Position numbers and translations under genes: made by a program
Origin: Apus apus
Lineage: Eukaryota > Chordata > Aves > Apodiformes > Apodidae
Length of the DNA stretch: 64,000 nucleotides
NCBI RefSeq assembly: GCF_020740795.1
Contig: NC_067294.1
Location: 2,914,001-2,978,000 of the forward strand
Reading direction: 5' to 3'
The notes under the pieces: model-generated
Seen by the model: only the letters and a program-made list of their open reading frames with translations
The model's database searches: none
Told to the model about the DNA's origin: nothing
Shown here: positions 1 to 13,600 of the stretch, one piece after another
Layout: each line of letters opens with the position of its first letter
Numbering within the stretch: the first letter of the stretch is position 1

Positions 1-1472
1 GGAGCATTGGCACGCTTCAGTCAAGTGGGAACTTTGGGAATTGACAGGTGAAAGCTGTGGTCCTGTTTAGTGAGTGTAGCCTTTCACAATTTAAACCTTG
101 TTAGCCTTCCTGTTAACCACTTGATAGAGGTAGTTCTCATGATGGTCTCAGTCTGGGTGATGCAAACAACTTGAGCTCAGCCTGGAAAGAAAACTGGAGA
201 GCATTCTATGCTGTTGGAATAGAGGCCAGTTGAGTGGAAATTTTCCTTCCTTCAAACTCGTAATTTTCACTATCTAATAGTAACTGTCAGCATTTAGAAA
301 GTTCTCTGAAAGTATGAGATGCAAAGAAATACCTTGTCTGTTTCTGCCTTTGGGGAAAAGCTTTTCTAACACTAAGTAGCCCTTGCATAACTTGTGATTA
401 TTATGAAAGCAAAGTTAATACTCAAGTTTCTCTTTGCCAAAGTTCTGTTTGTTGTTGTAGAGTTTTTTCTAACCATCCTTCTGAGCTAATAGGAGATATT
501 TACAGAAATACTTTAAATGTTAAAGCAAATCTTTTTCTTGTGAAATGTGTTTAGACTCATTAGAGTGTTTTCTTGATGTTAGGGGTTTTTTTTTAGTTAT
601 ATGCCTGACCAATTCTGTTATGATATTCAAACTGTTTTAAGCCTGCAGAATTTATGAGACTATTTCTGTGAGTTTATTGGAATAAACAATTAGTACTTTG
701 GAATTAGTGAGGAAAATGATGAAAAGTTTTGGAAAGTGGCACATGATATAAGAGTGAGTGTCTGGAATTGGAGAATTTTTATATCTATTCAACAGTGAAT
801 CCTCCTGAGCCATTTCCCTGGTTATTTTTTGTAGAACAATGATCACTTTTAAAGTGTGTTTAGCTCATTTTGCTGATCATGCTCAGTCTTAGAACAAAGG
901 TCAGCCAGCTCCCTGCCTATATGGCCAACTTTGGACATCCTCTCAGGCACATTTTAAAACAGAAGCAATTAAAGACTTTCCTGTGACTTTTAACATGGAG
1001 GGTTAAACATTTCAGAGCAAAACACCTCACACTTGCATAGCAAGTTATTCAAACTGCACATTGCAGATGCTTTCCCAAGTGAAATCTTTTTCCCAGGTAA
1101 TTTTAGTAGCTATAAAATCTGAATGTTTCTGGTTTGTGTCAGATTATTGAAGTGGAAGATGAGCATCCTGTCACCAGGACTCTGTTCAGCCTCTTACTAG
1201 TTCATTCTACTCTAACATGGGGGCTGTGCTATAACTTTATGAAGTCCAGACCTAGTGATTGAAGTTGGAATGCTTTTTGTGCATCTTGGAATTCTTTCCA
1301 ATGTTAACAAAAAGCTGAGAGAGATTGTGGATAAAAGCTGCAGGAGCCCAGTATAAGAGTGTGACAGAAACAATCTGAAGTTGCGAAACCTTCTGCATGC
1401 ATGTTGGGATTTATGTATCTCCTGCTGTTTTCAGCTGGGTTAAACTCCTTCTAAAAGTTAATCTATTTACAG
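1..1472 (+). other. SEC24A: SEC24A intron (5' side truncated by window)
   Basis: This AT-rich sequence precedes the first recognisable SEC24A exon and ends in the acceptor tatttacag at 1472. No coding exon or repeat was recognised in it. The exons encoding roughly the first 190 residues of SEC24A, and its promoter, lie outside the window to the left. The estimate comes from the 904 codons seen here against a usual family length near 1090 residues. Confidence 0.8.
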
Positions 1473-1640
1473 GATCAGCACCTCCACCAGTGACTCAGCC
1501 TTTAACTCCACTTCAGCCCCCTCCAAGGCCACCTTTAGGACCCCCACCAGTTGGTGGTCCACCTTTAATTAGGCCATCAACACTGACAGCAGGACCACCT
1601 AACACACAGGCTCTGCTAAACTCCGCTGCAGTTCGAGAAG
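1473..1640 (+). CDS. SEC24A: SEC24A coding exon 1 of 21 in window
   Basis: The acceptor is tatttacag and the donor gtaaga. The exon encodes a proline-rich stretch ([16 protein letters not shown]) typical of the disordered SEC24A/B N-terminus. It starts after one base of a split codon and leaves one base at its end. Confidence 0.93.
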
Positions 1641-4600
1641 GTAAGAAACAATTTGCTCTTCTTGAATTAGAACATTGTATCTTGCTCTAATATGCAACCT
1701 TTAAAGTCAAGTACATGGTTCTGTTAGACCTTCTAGTAAAACTGATGCTAACATTGCATAATTTTATCTGAAAGGAGCAGGTGAGGACCTGGAAGGAAGT
1801 AAAATATTTCTTGTTAACAGCTGTTAATAAAATAAAAATAATTAACACTCTAAAATACATTTCTAAGTGGTGTTTAACATTGAATCATAGAATGGTTTCT
1901 ATAGCCATACCTTATTCTTCTCTTCTGTGTAAAATGTCTGACATGACATCTTGGATTTGTTCGTTTTCTGAAGGTAGTTAGTAGAGGCTATTAAGAGTCA
2001 GCTGTTGGAGGCAGATACCTGACTTCCTCTGTCTCCCGTGGGCCCTGCACAAATATGCCATTGTTTGAGAACCCATCAGGGCTGTGAATCAAACAGACCT
2101 GTAGCTGTATTGCATTTAGTGGCCGTGCTCCATGGGGCCATGTGGTAGCTGCCAGTTTCATTTTTACATACCTAGTTTGTTCTGTCACAGCTGCTGGTTC
2201 CTTGCATGTTCAGATTGACAGTTTCCTGTATGGGGTAGCTGCGTGAGTACAAGAGAAGTATATTCAGATTTAGCTTAGTTTGGAACATAGGAGAATTATT
2301 AGAAAGTGCTTTAGCTTTAAAAATCTTTTCTTCGTAATGAATAGAAATGTTTTGTGTGTGAAGTAGGTTGACTGCTGCATACGAGCAAGGCTCAGCATAT
2401 TATACACGTTCCCTTCATGGGGTCACCTTCAAAGATTTTAACGGTAATAAAAAGTAAATTGAGTACCTCCTCCTTTGCCATAGATAATTGGGTTTGTATA
2501 TTTAGACACAGCTTACAAAGGCTCTCCTTTGGCAGCACTCTCTCGATTTCAAGGTTTTTCTGATCTCAGCTGGAATTTGTATCTTGACAGTCACGCCCTG
2601 TGATAGGACAAGGGGCAATGGATGCAAACTAGAACACAGGAAGTTCCACCTCAACATGAGGAAAAACTTATTTACTGTGAGGGTTACAGGGACAGGCTGC
2701 CCAGAGAGGTTGTGGAGTCTCCTCCTCCGGAGACTTTCAAGACCCATCTGAATGCATTTCTGTGTGACCTGCCCCAGGTGGTCCTGCTCTGGCAGGGGGG
2801 CTGGACTTGGTCTACAGAGGTCCCTTCCAAGCCCTGACATTGTGTGGGTCTGTGACTGGTATGTTGCCCTATCAGGATTGCTGGTATTTGATGAGCAGTA
2901 CTGGACCGAGTGTGAAGGGAACCAAGTGTTTCTGTGAATTATCAGTGGGAAAAGTTCTTCAGGGAACTTGGTAGCTAAATTTCAGGATACTTTGAAAGCT
3001 GTAGCTGGCCTAGAGACACTTCCTTTGATGGGGAGGAAATGTCTCTTGACACTTTGCTGCATCTCAGCTTGGAGGTCATGGTGAATACCTAATCTAAATG
3101 AATCTTAAAAGATCATTCAACCAGAAGTGTAGGGACTTTGCTTTCCTCGTAAAAGATTGTGAGATTTTATTCATGTCCTTTGAGGTCATGTCAGCTGGAG
3201 GAGTGTGCATGAGAAAGAGGGTAAGAAGTGTATTTAATTCAGTTTTGCCCTGAGATAGAAACCAAGTAGATCCAAACTGCTAATCTTCATAGGAAGTAGG
3301 ATTTCTTTGCAGTTACCTCATTACAACTTGTGAGGAACTTGTGGAAATTTTTACTGGGACTGTCTTTCTAAATAGGTGATGCTACATCTGCTGCCAGTGA
3401 TGGGTCCGTGGTGCAGAACAGCTATGATGCAATAGAAGGTGGTGGCCTCATGGGTAAGGCTTTGGGATTAAAAATGTTTACTATTTTTAAAAATATAGTC
3501 TGAGAAAAATAGCTTAGGCATTTATGTACAAATATATATCCTTGGTTTGATGTCTGTCTGGAAACAAATATGACATTTAGGCATTGACAGTTAGCATATC
3601 TCAGCCTGTAAGGATGGGAAAACAGTTAACAGCACTTGGCAAAGAGCACTGCAGTTCAGTTGTTTGTACTTAAAAACTGAACAACAACCAAAAGCCTTCC
3701 TGCTGTACTGGTGCATTGAGCAAGCTGCTGCTCTTCAGTTAATTTTAACTATTTGTCTTTTCTGCCTCTAGCAACTCCACATCCCTCTCCTGCACCCCCA
3801 AATCTTAAGATGAATAGAAGTGTTGGGTATTCATACCCTGCCTTACCTCCAGGATACCAAAATACTTCTCCACCCGGAGCACCAGGAATGCAAACATCTG
3901 CTTTGCAATATCCAGATGGATCAAAACATTTACAACAGGTAAAGATTTTCTGGTTTTTACCCCTGTACTACCTGTGGCATGTGTGGGTAGAGAGAAGAGG
4001 GGATTGGTGGGGATTGTGCCTTTGTGGGGTGCAGCTTCTGTCGGTCACCTTGGTTTGAGATGTTGGACGTAGCCTCAAATGAATGCTTTTGCTGTCACCT
4101 TCATACCAGTTTGGAAAAGCTGTGTACCAGCTCTTTCTGAGGTGTTCTATCCTCCATTTCAAAATACTTAAAACTTTCAGCTGCTTTTGGCATGTTTATC
4201 CTTCCCGTGAGTTGTTATTGTTAGCTGAAGTATTTGGGGCTTTTTCCTAAACTTTCAAAGCCAGCTGACCAACACTGCTGCCAGCTAAGCCTCTTTATCT
4301 CAGGAGCTTTGTAGCAAATGTATGCTAGCTTTTACCTCTGTTATGTTACATGTCCAAGTCCGAGTTTATGTACGAAGTAGTATTTCTAAATACATCATTG
4401 TAATACAATGGCAGTTAAAACACATTTTTTAAAAAAATGAAAGGAAACAGGTTTGCTTTTTAAATGAGATGTCAGTTTCATGCAAATAATTGGTGCTAAT
4501 TTCTAAAATTTTATTTTACTCTAGCCTGCCCTTGGCACTAATCACTTAACTGCATCTATGGGTAGCCTGAGTCTACAGCAAGAAGGATTAAAACCTGTTA

Positions 4601-7600
4601 ATCTTCTTCAAGAAAGAAATATTCTCCCTACAACCCTCTTGAAGGCTCCTGTCCCAAACTTGCATGAAGAGATCCAGAAGCTCAACTGTAATCCTGAGTA
4701 AGATTATCAATTTGTTATAATTAATCAAAATAAACTGAAGGATACTTTCCTACTTGTAAACATAACTCTTCACAAAACATTGATTTAATTTTGTGAGTAG
4801 AAGACTTTGAAAACAGGCCTCACTGTGTTAAGATAAAGGGGGTAAGTGGCTCCAACTTTGAAGTGGGGAAAATTATCCGTGTGGGAAGTATGAAGAAAAA
4901 TATGTTGTTTGCAAGGCACCAGTTGATAGGCACAATACAAAAACTTGACAATACAGCTGGCCTTGAGTAGGATTGAGAAAAGATCTGAACTAAGAGTTAA
5001 CTCACTTAAATGAGGTACACCAAAAAGATTGTGAATGCAGAAACATGAGTGACCTCTGTACTGAAGTAACCATTGAAAAGAGTGCAAGAAATCGAATGTC
5101 AAACACAAGGCTGGTAATTGGTTATTCAGGTCCTCTCTAAGGAGACCAACCAGTATATAACCAGGTTCTGCACCTTTGCAAGTCTTTTTATGATAGATAG
5201 AGGAAATAAGTGTCTTTATGAAGTTGGTCATAGCAATAAGCTGGACTGGATTTGCAAAAGTACTGTGCACATCTGCACTTGGTGGAAACCACTGAGTTCT
5301 GAAGTCCCTGAAATGACTGTGAGGTTGTTTATAGTTATTTTTGTGTAGCTTTAAGACAGCTTTTTAAACTTTGCTGCTTCACATTTGTATATAAGGCCAC
5401 CTCAAAATGGTCCAAAGTAACACTTAGTATGTAAAGATTTGATGCAACTTTGAACATTGCTAGGCCTAACTATGACTCGAGTGACTAAGGTAACACTCAG
5501 TTCTGTGTAAAGAGCATGTGTATAAAATAACAGAAGAACTCAGAGTATGTACTGTGGTTCAAGCTCAGACTGAAACAGCCATTTGACAGAGTTGGAGAAG
5601 ATCCTTTATCTGGAAATGGAATTCCACCAGCTTGAGAAAAATATAAAGGATGCTCTGTACTACTGAAATAATAATTTTATTATCTGAAAACCTCTGAAAA
5701 TAACCCTTTGTCCTCCATGTAGGTTGTTCCGCTGTACCTTGACTAACATTCCTCAAACTCAGGCCTTATTGAATAAAGCCAAACTTCCTTTGGGGCTCCT
5801 GCTTCATCCTTTCAAAGACTTATCGGTATGACAAATATTCACAACTTTAAATGCTCAAGTATCAACTATGCCTGTAAAAAGTCCAGAGCTGGACAATGAA
5901 CTATAAAAGAAGGGCAAGCACTGGCTAATCTTGGCCCACAGAAATTACCCTGGTAACTAACATTTCCCTGTTCCATACAGTTCGTTGTAATTTTCCTGAA
6001 ATTTATCTCCCTGCCATTTTTAAGCTTCCAAGCCTCACTTTTTAATTAAAAAACCCTCCCAAACCTCAAAATCCCAGAAGCTGAGAGGCAGCACAGCACT
6101 CGGGCTGTGACTGAAGGCACCATCTATAAATTCCCATATTGTTTAGCTACCTTTATCTTGTCACATATCAGTTCTAGTTATTGATTTCCTATGCAAAACC
6201 TAGTATTAATTTCTAAATAAGAATTAACAAACTGAAAGGCATTTGGATGTCCTCAGATCACCAGGAGACTGTGAATGTAGCATGCCTCTTTTAAATACTG
6301 TTGGTTTTCATGATTCAAGTAATTTTTTTCAAAGATGTGGGGGTTTTTGCCCGATTTGTGATGTGTTATTTGGTGTAGGACTTGGCCTTAAACCATCAGT
6401 GTAAAATTCAAGACTTTAGAGGCCAAGTTTGTCTCTAACCAAATAGGTTTGAGCTCAGTTCTGAGCATTTGTCTTATGAAGGAATTGTAGGAGTGCTGTG
6501 AGTATCCAGAAATACTTCTTCCTTCAACAAACGTGCTCTGACTAGCTAACCAGGAAGCAGAGTGTGATTGATGTTATGGTAGATGAAGAGCTATAGTGTG
6601 GTGATGCTTTAAAACAGGAAGCTTTTCTTTTCCAGCAATTGCCTGTGGTCACCTCAAGCACTATTGTGAGATGCCGTTCCTGCCGGACGTACATTAACCC
6701 TTTTGTCAGCTTTCTAGACCAAAGGAGATGGAAATGCAATTTGTGCTATCGAGTGAATGATGGTAGGTTCTACATATGCTCATGGCTTTAAACTGCTAAG
6801 GTTAACCTTTCTCACCTTCACCTTTGGACTGTACTGCTGTTGGTCCTGGTGGTCATTGCCAGCCATGCTGGGGCTGTGAGATGTGAAGAGTGTTTCCTGT
6901 GGGCAGGGACAGTGGTGTCAGTCATGGACCACAGGGAGTCTGACGTGGTCTCCCAAGGTTTCCCAGCAGGTGACAGAGGAGCTGCCCTGCCTAGTGTAAT
7001 TTTCCAAGAAGTGTTGCCCAACAGGCACAAAAAAGTTGATGTGTTTGTTTAAAAATGCACCACGGCTTGTACTAGTGTGAAGTAATAATATATCAACTTG
7101 TCTGCACAGTTCCTGAAGAATTCATGTATAATCCTGTGACAAGAGTTTATGGAGAACCTCATAAAAGACCTGAAGTCCAGAATGCTACTATTGAGTTCAT
7201 GGCTCCATCTGAATACATGGTAAGGCTTTCTTTGCTTTTTGTTATTCTCTCCCTTTGTTTTACTGCAAGAGGGAGCTCAGAAAAAGACTTGCTCCAGAGG
7301 GTGCTTTCCAGCTTACTAGAGCAGTTGGTGCCTCAAGGAGTGTACCTGGTGAGAACTCTGGGAAAGAACTGCAAATAGTTCTCCATTTCTCAACATTTAT
7401 TATATCAAACTTCTTCAATATTTAGAATATGTGGGTGTTTGTAGGTCTTCTGGAAGAAAACTACACTTCTAGAATTCCCCAATAAGAGACAAATGCATTC
7501 AGAAGTTCTAGCTGTGCTGTTTTAAGAGTTTAAACTTTCAGTAGCATGAATAAACCCAATCTAATAAGTGTCATTTTGAAGATTAAAGGTATTTTTTTCT

Positions 7601-10600
7601 GTTCTCAGCTTCGTCCACCTCAGCCACCTGTGTACCTCTTTGTGTTTGATGTCTCTCATAATGCAATAGAGACAGGATACTTGAATACAGTCTGCCAGAC
7701 CTTGTTAGACAATCTTGACTTGTAAGTACCTTTTTCATACCATCTTCTATTTTCATCCTCTTATGAAACTTGTGATAGAAACCAGCATGCCAGGACTTCC
7801 TGTCTAGAGAAGCTTTCTAGCAGGTTAGAAATAGCCCATTTTGTATTAAAATGTAGCATAAAGCTGTAGGCTTTTTCCTTTAACACTGGTATAAAAGATA
7901 GTTTTGAGGCTTGTGTCTTAGTCTGGCCCTTTCCTATCTGCTTCACCAGTCCCAAAAAGAAATAAACACCATGTTTAAGATGTCTTTTGAACTGTATTTT
8001 CTGAAAGGAATGCATAACTCTAATAAACTTTTCATCAAATACATGCCCTTTGAATTTACATAAATGCTGCTTGGTATTTTGCAGCTTGTTTCTTCCTTTT
8101 CTTCCATTTCTTATTCCACCCTCAAAAATGCTCTTGAGGTGGCTCTACTATGAGCTCCTTTTTTTGTTTTTTGTTTTGTTCTCCAAAATGACTTAACTAC
8201 TTGGTAACAACCTTGGACAGGTGCAGTGGATGTTTGTGGTTTGTTGTTTTTTTAAAAAGCCTGCAGAAATGAAATTTCATCTTGCTAAATGCCATATGTC
8301 TCATTTTTAGGCTTCCTGGAAACACTAGAACAAAAATAGGCTTCATAACATTTGACAGCACAATCCATTTCTACAGCCTTCAGGAAGGTCTCTCGCAGCC
8401 CCAGATGCTTATAGTTTCAGATATCGAAGGTATGCAGAAATAACTTGTGATTAGCATTTACCAGTGACTGCTGGTTTTGACAGCCTTTTTAAAAAATGTC
8501 TGGTGGATTTTCTGGATCAGATCATCAGTCTCCCTAGTAATGGCTTTAAAAGTAGCATATGTCTGTGTTGATGAAGCCCCTGATGTCTAAGCAATGCTGT
8601 GACCTTCCAACATGAAGACAGCCTTCCTAGCTTCTAGTTTAATTTGTACAATTATCTAGATTTCTCTTATGATCCCAAATACTGATGCTTGGTAAATTGC
8701 TGTAGATTCAGTGGTGACTGATGCTTAGTGCTTGTTCTTCTGCCTTTAGTTTCAAGTCACCTTTCACTGCAGGTTATGAGGTAGGGCAGAGTGAACACTA
8801 GAAAATCTTGACTGTGCATTTTTACTTAATAGTCTTGATTATCCTCTGACCCTGACTGGTCTTCTGACATAGCATTCTAGCCATGGGGAGGCTTATGAAA
8901 AAAAAAAGGAAATCCACATAATTAGGTTTAAATGGGTTTCCACACTGATACTGTATTTTTTCAATAGGTATAATGGCTAGCAGATACAATTAGGGGAAGC
9001 TTGATGTGTGTTAAAAAAAATAAGCTAGTCTTTTTTTTTTTTCCTTCCAGATGTATTTATACCAATGCCAGAAAACTTACTAGTAAATTTAAATGAAAAT
9101 AAAGAGGTAAGAACCACATTAAATAACTGATGACATTTATACAGTTTGAGATATGCTTGATAATTTCTGCATTACTTACTGTAATTTAACACTAACAGTT
9201 TAAATGCCAAGTTTGAGGTGGGGAAAAAAAGAGGTCTAAGGTTATCAATGTTACTGAAAAAATTTCCAACCTGAAACAAGACAGTACTTTTGCTAGTGCA
9301 TTTTCTTTGCCACCTTAATATTAGAAGTGTTAATATGCATTTATGTATATTCAGCAATCAGCTCTATAAAGAGCAAAACTCCTAAATCTAAGCATTTTTG
9401 TTTTCTTAATTGTAGCTAATTCAGGATCTGCTGAGGAGCCTGCCACAGATGTTTACCAAGTCCCTGGAAACTCAGAGTGCTCTGGGGCCTGCATTACAGG
9501 CTGCCTTTAAACTGATGTCCCCCACTGGAGGTAGAATCTCTGTCTTCCAGACACAGCTTCCATCTGTGGGAATGGGAGCTCTGAAGTCACGAGAAGAGCC
9601 AAACCAAAGAGCAACTGCAAAGGTCAGAAAAGCAAAAAGGTTGAGAGCACAGTCTACCCTGTTCTGTACATGCAGGTGCTTCTGGGATTGCCTGTTCTAG
9701 GTTAATTTTGTGGTTCTCTTCTTGAGCTAACCTCATTTGTGTGAGATATTACTGTCATCAGTGATGGAGAATCAATTATCAGTGTGCCTGAAAACGGGCA
9801 ATAAATGTATTAATCTGCTAGAATGTCCCTTGTATTTTGTAATGCTCTCTTGTATTAACAGGACATTCATCTGACACCATCGACTGATTTTTACAAGAAG
9901 TTAGCCTTGGACTGCTCAGGGCAACAGGTTGCAGTAGATTTATTTCTTCTTAGTGGACAATATTCTGACTTGGCTTCTCTAGGTAAGTCATATTGAGCTG
10001 TTTTGGGCATGTACTTTTGGCAAATACATACAATCTACAGTAACATTTAGTATATGAATGTGATCTGAATTAATCTAGTGTGTCAAGATGAAAATTAATC
10101 CTTGATGAGCAGTGACAGAAGTATCAGTCTTCCCTTATTTAACCTAACTGTTTTGATAGTCTCCCCTAAGGAGTCATAGTTCTTTGTGATTCTGGTATAA
10201 GTGGCTTAAATACTCTCCTTTTATGCCTTTTTAAACATTGGTGTAAACAACTTCAGAGTAAGCTTCATTAGCATTTTAATTCTTTTTTCTCTATCTAACC
10301 TGACTTTTGAATGACAAAGTACCTGTTATTTCAGGCCAATGGAAAATTATTTCACACCTGAAATTACATACATACTTGAACATACTGGTTTATAACTGTT
10401 TCACAGAGCTCTTCACAGATGTGAACACTTTAATAATTAAAGAGAACATTGCATTCAACTGTTATATTGAAAGCCCACAGCAGCAGCTGTCTGCACTCTG
10501 CCAATGGCTGTTGGTTTTGTTTCAGGTTGTATATCAAGGTATTCTGCAGGCAGTGTCTATTACTACCAGTCTTACCATCATAAACACAATCCTGTCCAGG

Positions 10601-13600
10601 TGGAGAAGTTGCAAAAGGAACTGAAACGATATTTAACTAGAAAGATTGGGTTTGAGGCTGTCATGAGGATAAGATGCACCAAAGGTTTGAGCAGTTTTTT
10701 GGATTTTTGAGGGGGTGAGACAGAGGGGAAGGGGGAATTTGCTGTTATTTGGGAATGTTTGTATTGGTATTTTGAGTGTTATGTAAGCTTAAATGGTTAA
10801 AAGGCAAAGATTAGAAAAGCAAAATTCACTGCCAGGAATCAGACCATTTATGAAAGGCTGAATTTGCAGTATCTTTACTGGAATCCAAGTTCCACTTTAG
10901 AATGGTTAAAACTGGAAATTTTGTTATTTCAACAAGGGACTTTTTTTATGGGTCTAGAGACTTAGTACTACTGCATTGATTTAACTTCCAAATTCCTGCT
11001 TCCTGGTAGGCTTTGTGGATTCTATGGATTAGTTGTCTGTTTGGGGTGTTTACCTTTCCTGAAGATACTTTATTTCATTGAGAAGAATCAGCATTCTGGT
11101 ACAGAGCCATCTAACAGTGATGGCAGATGTGTAAAAGCTGTCAGTAGTTCACAACTATAGACATAAAACTGACTTGATGCAATGCTTACCTTGTAGGTCT
11201 TTCCATTCATACTTTCCATGGGAACTTCTTTGTAAGGTCTACAGACTTGTTGTCCTTACCCAACGTAAACCCAGATGCAGGATATGCTGTGCAAATGTCA
11301 GTGGAAGAGAGTCTGACTGATATGCAAGTTGTTTCCTTTCAGTCAGCTCTCCTGTACACATCCAGCAAAGGTAAGATCACAAAGTCACAGAATCCATCTG
11401 GTTGGAGAAGACTTTTAAGATTGAATTCAACCATAACTTGACTCTACCAGCCATTAACCTGACTCTACCAAGTCCAGTGCTTAAACCACACTCCCAAAGA
11501 AAGCCAGGTAGTGTTAGCTGCACTAACAGGACAATATTCAGACAAGTCTTTTTGTGTCCAGTTGCAGGAACTTACAAAAACTATTTTATCCAATATCAAC
11601 ATCATAGCTGTGAAGTGTTACTGCAGGTTGTTGATGTTACTTTTCTTTGACCAGGAAGTTTCTTGGGAAATGTAGTTCTGGTCTGAGAATAGGTAGACTT
11701 AACCTAGAAACTGACAACTAACTGTTTTTAAAAGCTACTGGAATGTCCTGATTCATTAGTTGTATGGTAAATTAAATTACTTTTTTTCTTTTTGCTATTG
11801 AATAAACAGTGCCATTTCTTGTTTCATAAGACAACAGTTATGTTTGAAGACTAGAGATTTGTTTTCTTGCAGGTGAAAGACGAATTCGTGTCCACACTAT
11901 GTGCTTACCTGTGGTAACAACACTGAGTGATGTCTACCTGGGGGCAGATGTTCAAGCCATCACGGGGCTGTTAGCCAACATGGGTAAGCAAGATAAGAAC
12001 TTGTTTGGATATGAATGGAGGATATCCCTAAAGCTCTGAGCAGTAATCCTCTGGGAAGTAACCTTAGAAGAAAATATTCTCTAAGTGTGCCTTCTAAGCT
12101 GCAAACTGAAGAGGTTGTTGTTTTTTTTTAATGCTTGGCTTAGGTGAAGTATCAGAATAGCTGCATGTAGTCACCTGGACTTGGTCTTAGTCTGGTGCAT
12201 CATCAGGGGTGTTTTTTTCTGAATCATTTGTCTCGACTTCCTTTATATGTAGTAAAAGCTTAAGGTGCATAAAAGTGTACTTTAAAATGAGCACAGTGAA
12301 GATGTGACTGTATCCCTGCTGAGTGAGAAAAGGCCTCTGACTGGAGCTCTGCTCTCTCCTTAGCTGTGGACCGCTCAGTCTCTGCCACTTTGAGTGATGC
12401 TCGGGACGCCCTGGTCAACGCCGTCATCGATTCTCTGTCCGCTTATCGCTCCTCAGTGCTGAGCATCCAGCAGCCTGGCCTCATGGCCCCCCACTCCCTC
12501 AGGCTCTTCCCTCTCTATGTACTGGCACTCTTAAAACAGGTAAGAATTAGAAGGAAGCTGTGCCAGAGGATGATGGTCTGTTTGGCATGTAAACCTGAAG
12601 TAAAAGGACTTTTCTTTATCGACGAAGCATCTATCTCTGTCAGTATTTTCGTAGGACTCAAAACTGAGAAGTTGCTTTGCTTAGATTGTCTAATAAATCA
12701 GCCTTCCTTCAATCTGCCATTAGAGTGCTGAGATGCTTCACAGATGTGACAACAGTCCTTGCACAAGGTTGTCTCAAGATGACAATTCAGTTTCTCTGCA
12801 TCTCAGAAATTGATGACTTGAAAGGTCAATGTAGAACAAAGCCTATTTAATTGTTTCTCAGGCCTGGGTGTAGACAACATACAATTTACAGGTGGTGAAT
12901 ATGTATTTTTATCTTTGAGTCTGTTATGTTATAAAAAATGGTGGGATTTGGAGACTTCTGCAGAAACTGCAGTGATAAAATACTGTATTTTGAGAAAATA
13001 CTTACAGCTCAACTCTGAGACTTTTAAGCAAGTTAGAAATAAAAAGTAGATGATGTGCTAAATTCAGCTTATCTCACTTTGCTTTAATGGCCAATGAAAT
13101 GCCTGGTTGTTTGCAGAAAGCTTTTCAAACTGGGACAAGCACACGTTTAGATGAGCGCATTTTTACCATGTGTCAAGTGAAGAACCAGCCCCTTGTTTAC
13201 CTCATGCTTATGACGCACCCCAGCCTGTACAGAGTGGATAACCTCACGGATGAGGTGAGTGCTTGCATTGCTCTCTCTGTTTGTAAGATGGGAAAATAAA
13301 TCTGTTAGAAATCCCCCAAGTTTTCCACATGAAAGCTGTGGAGCTGGAATTTACGGTTTCGTATTTTCCCCTTTGTTGAATTTATGCGTTTGTTATTTGG
13401 GTTGGATTGATGAATTCCAGAGAGAAGCTGTGCTCTGGCTGTGGATGGATAGAGGGATGGGGAAGGTTTTTTCTAAGTTATTTCACTCTTTGCCTTGTGT
13501 CATTACCACGCACTCTAAATCCCATGTACATAAAGACAGTGTAACGAATGCTTAAATTTTCTGTCCCTCTGTAACTTCCTCTATTTTAAAATGTCCAAGT

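Noticed and set aside
1882-1898. gaatcatagaatggttt, the terminal motif of antisense CR1 copies
   Set aside because: Only 17 bases match and the expected ggttggaaggga block does not follow, so a CR1 insertion is not supported.
5153-5160. TATA-like tatataa in a SEC24A intron, suggesting an LTR promoter
   Set aside because: No matching direct repeat, primer-binding site or polypurine tract was found nearby; AT-rich introns contain many such strings.
4785-5270. 161-codon open frame on the minus strand in a SEC24A intron
   Set aside because: In 64 kb read in six frames about one such frame is expected by chance. The translation has no recognisable domain, and no promoter or polyadenylation signal goes with it.
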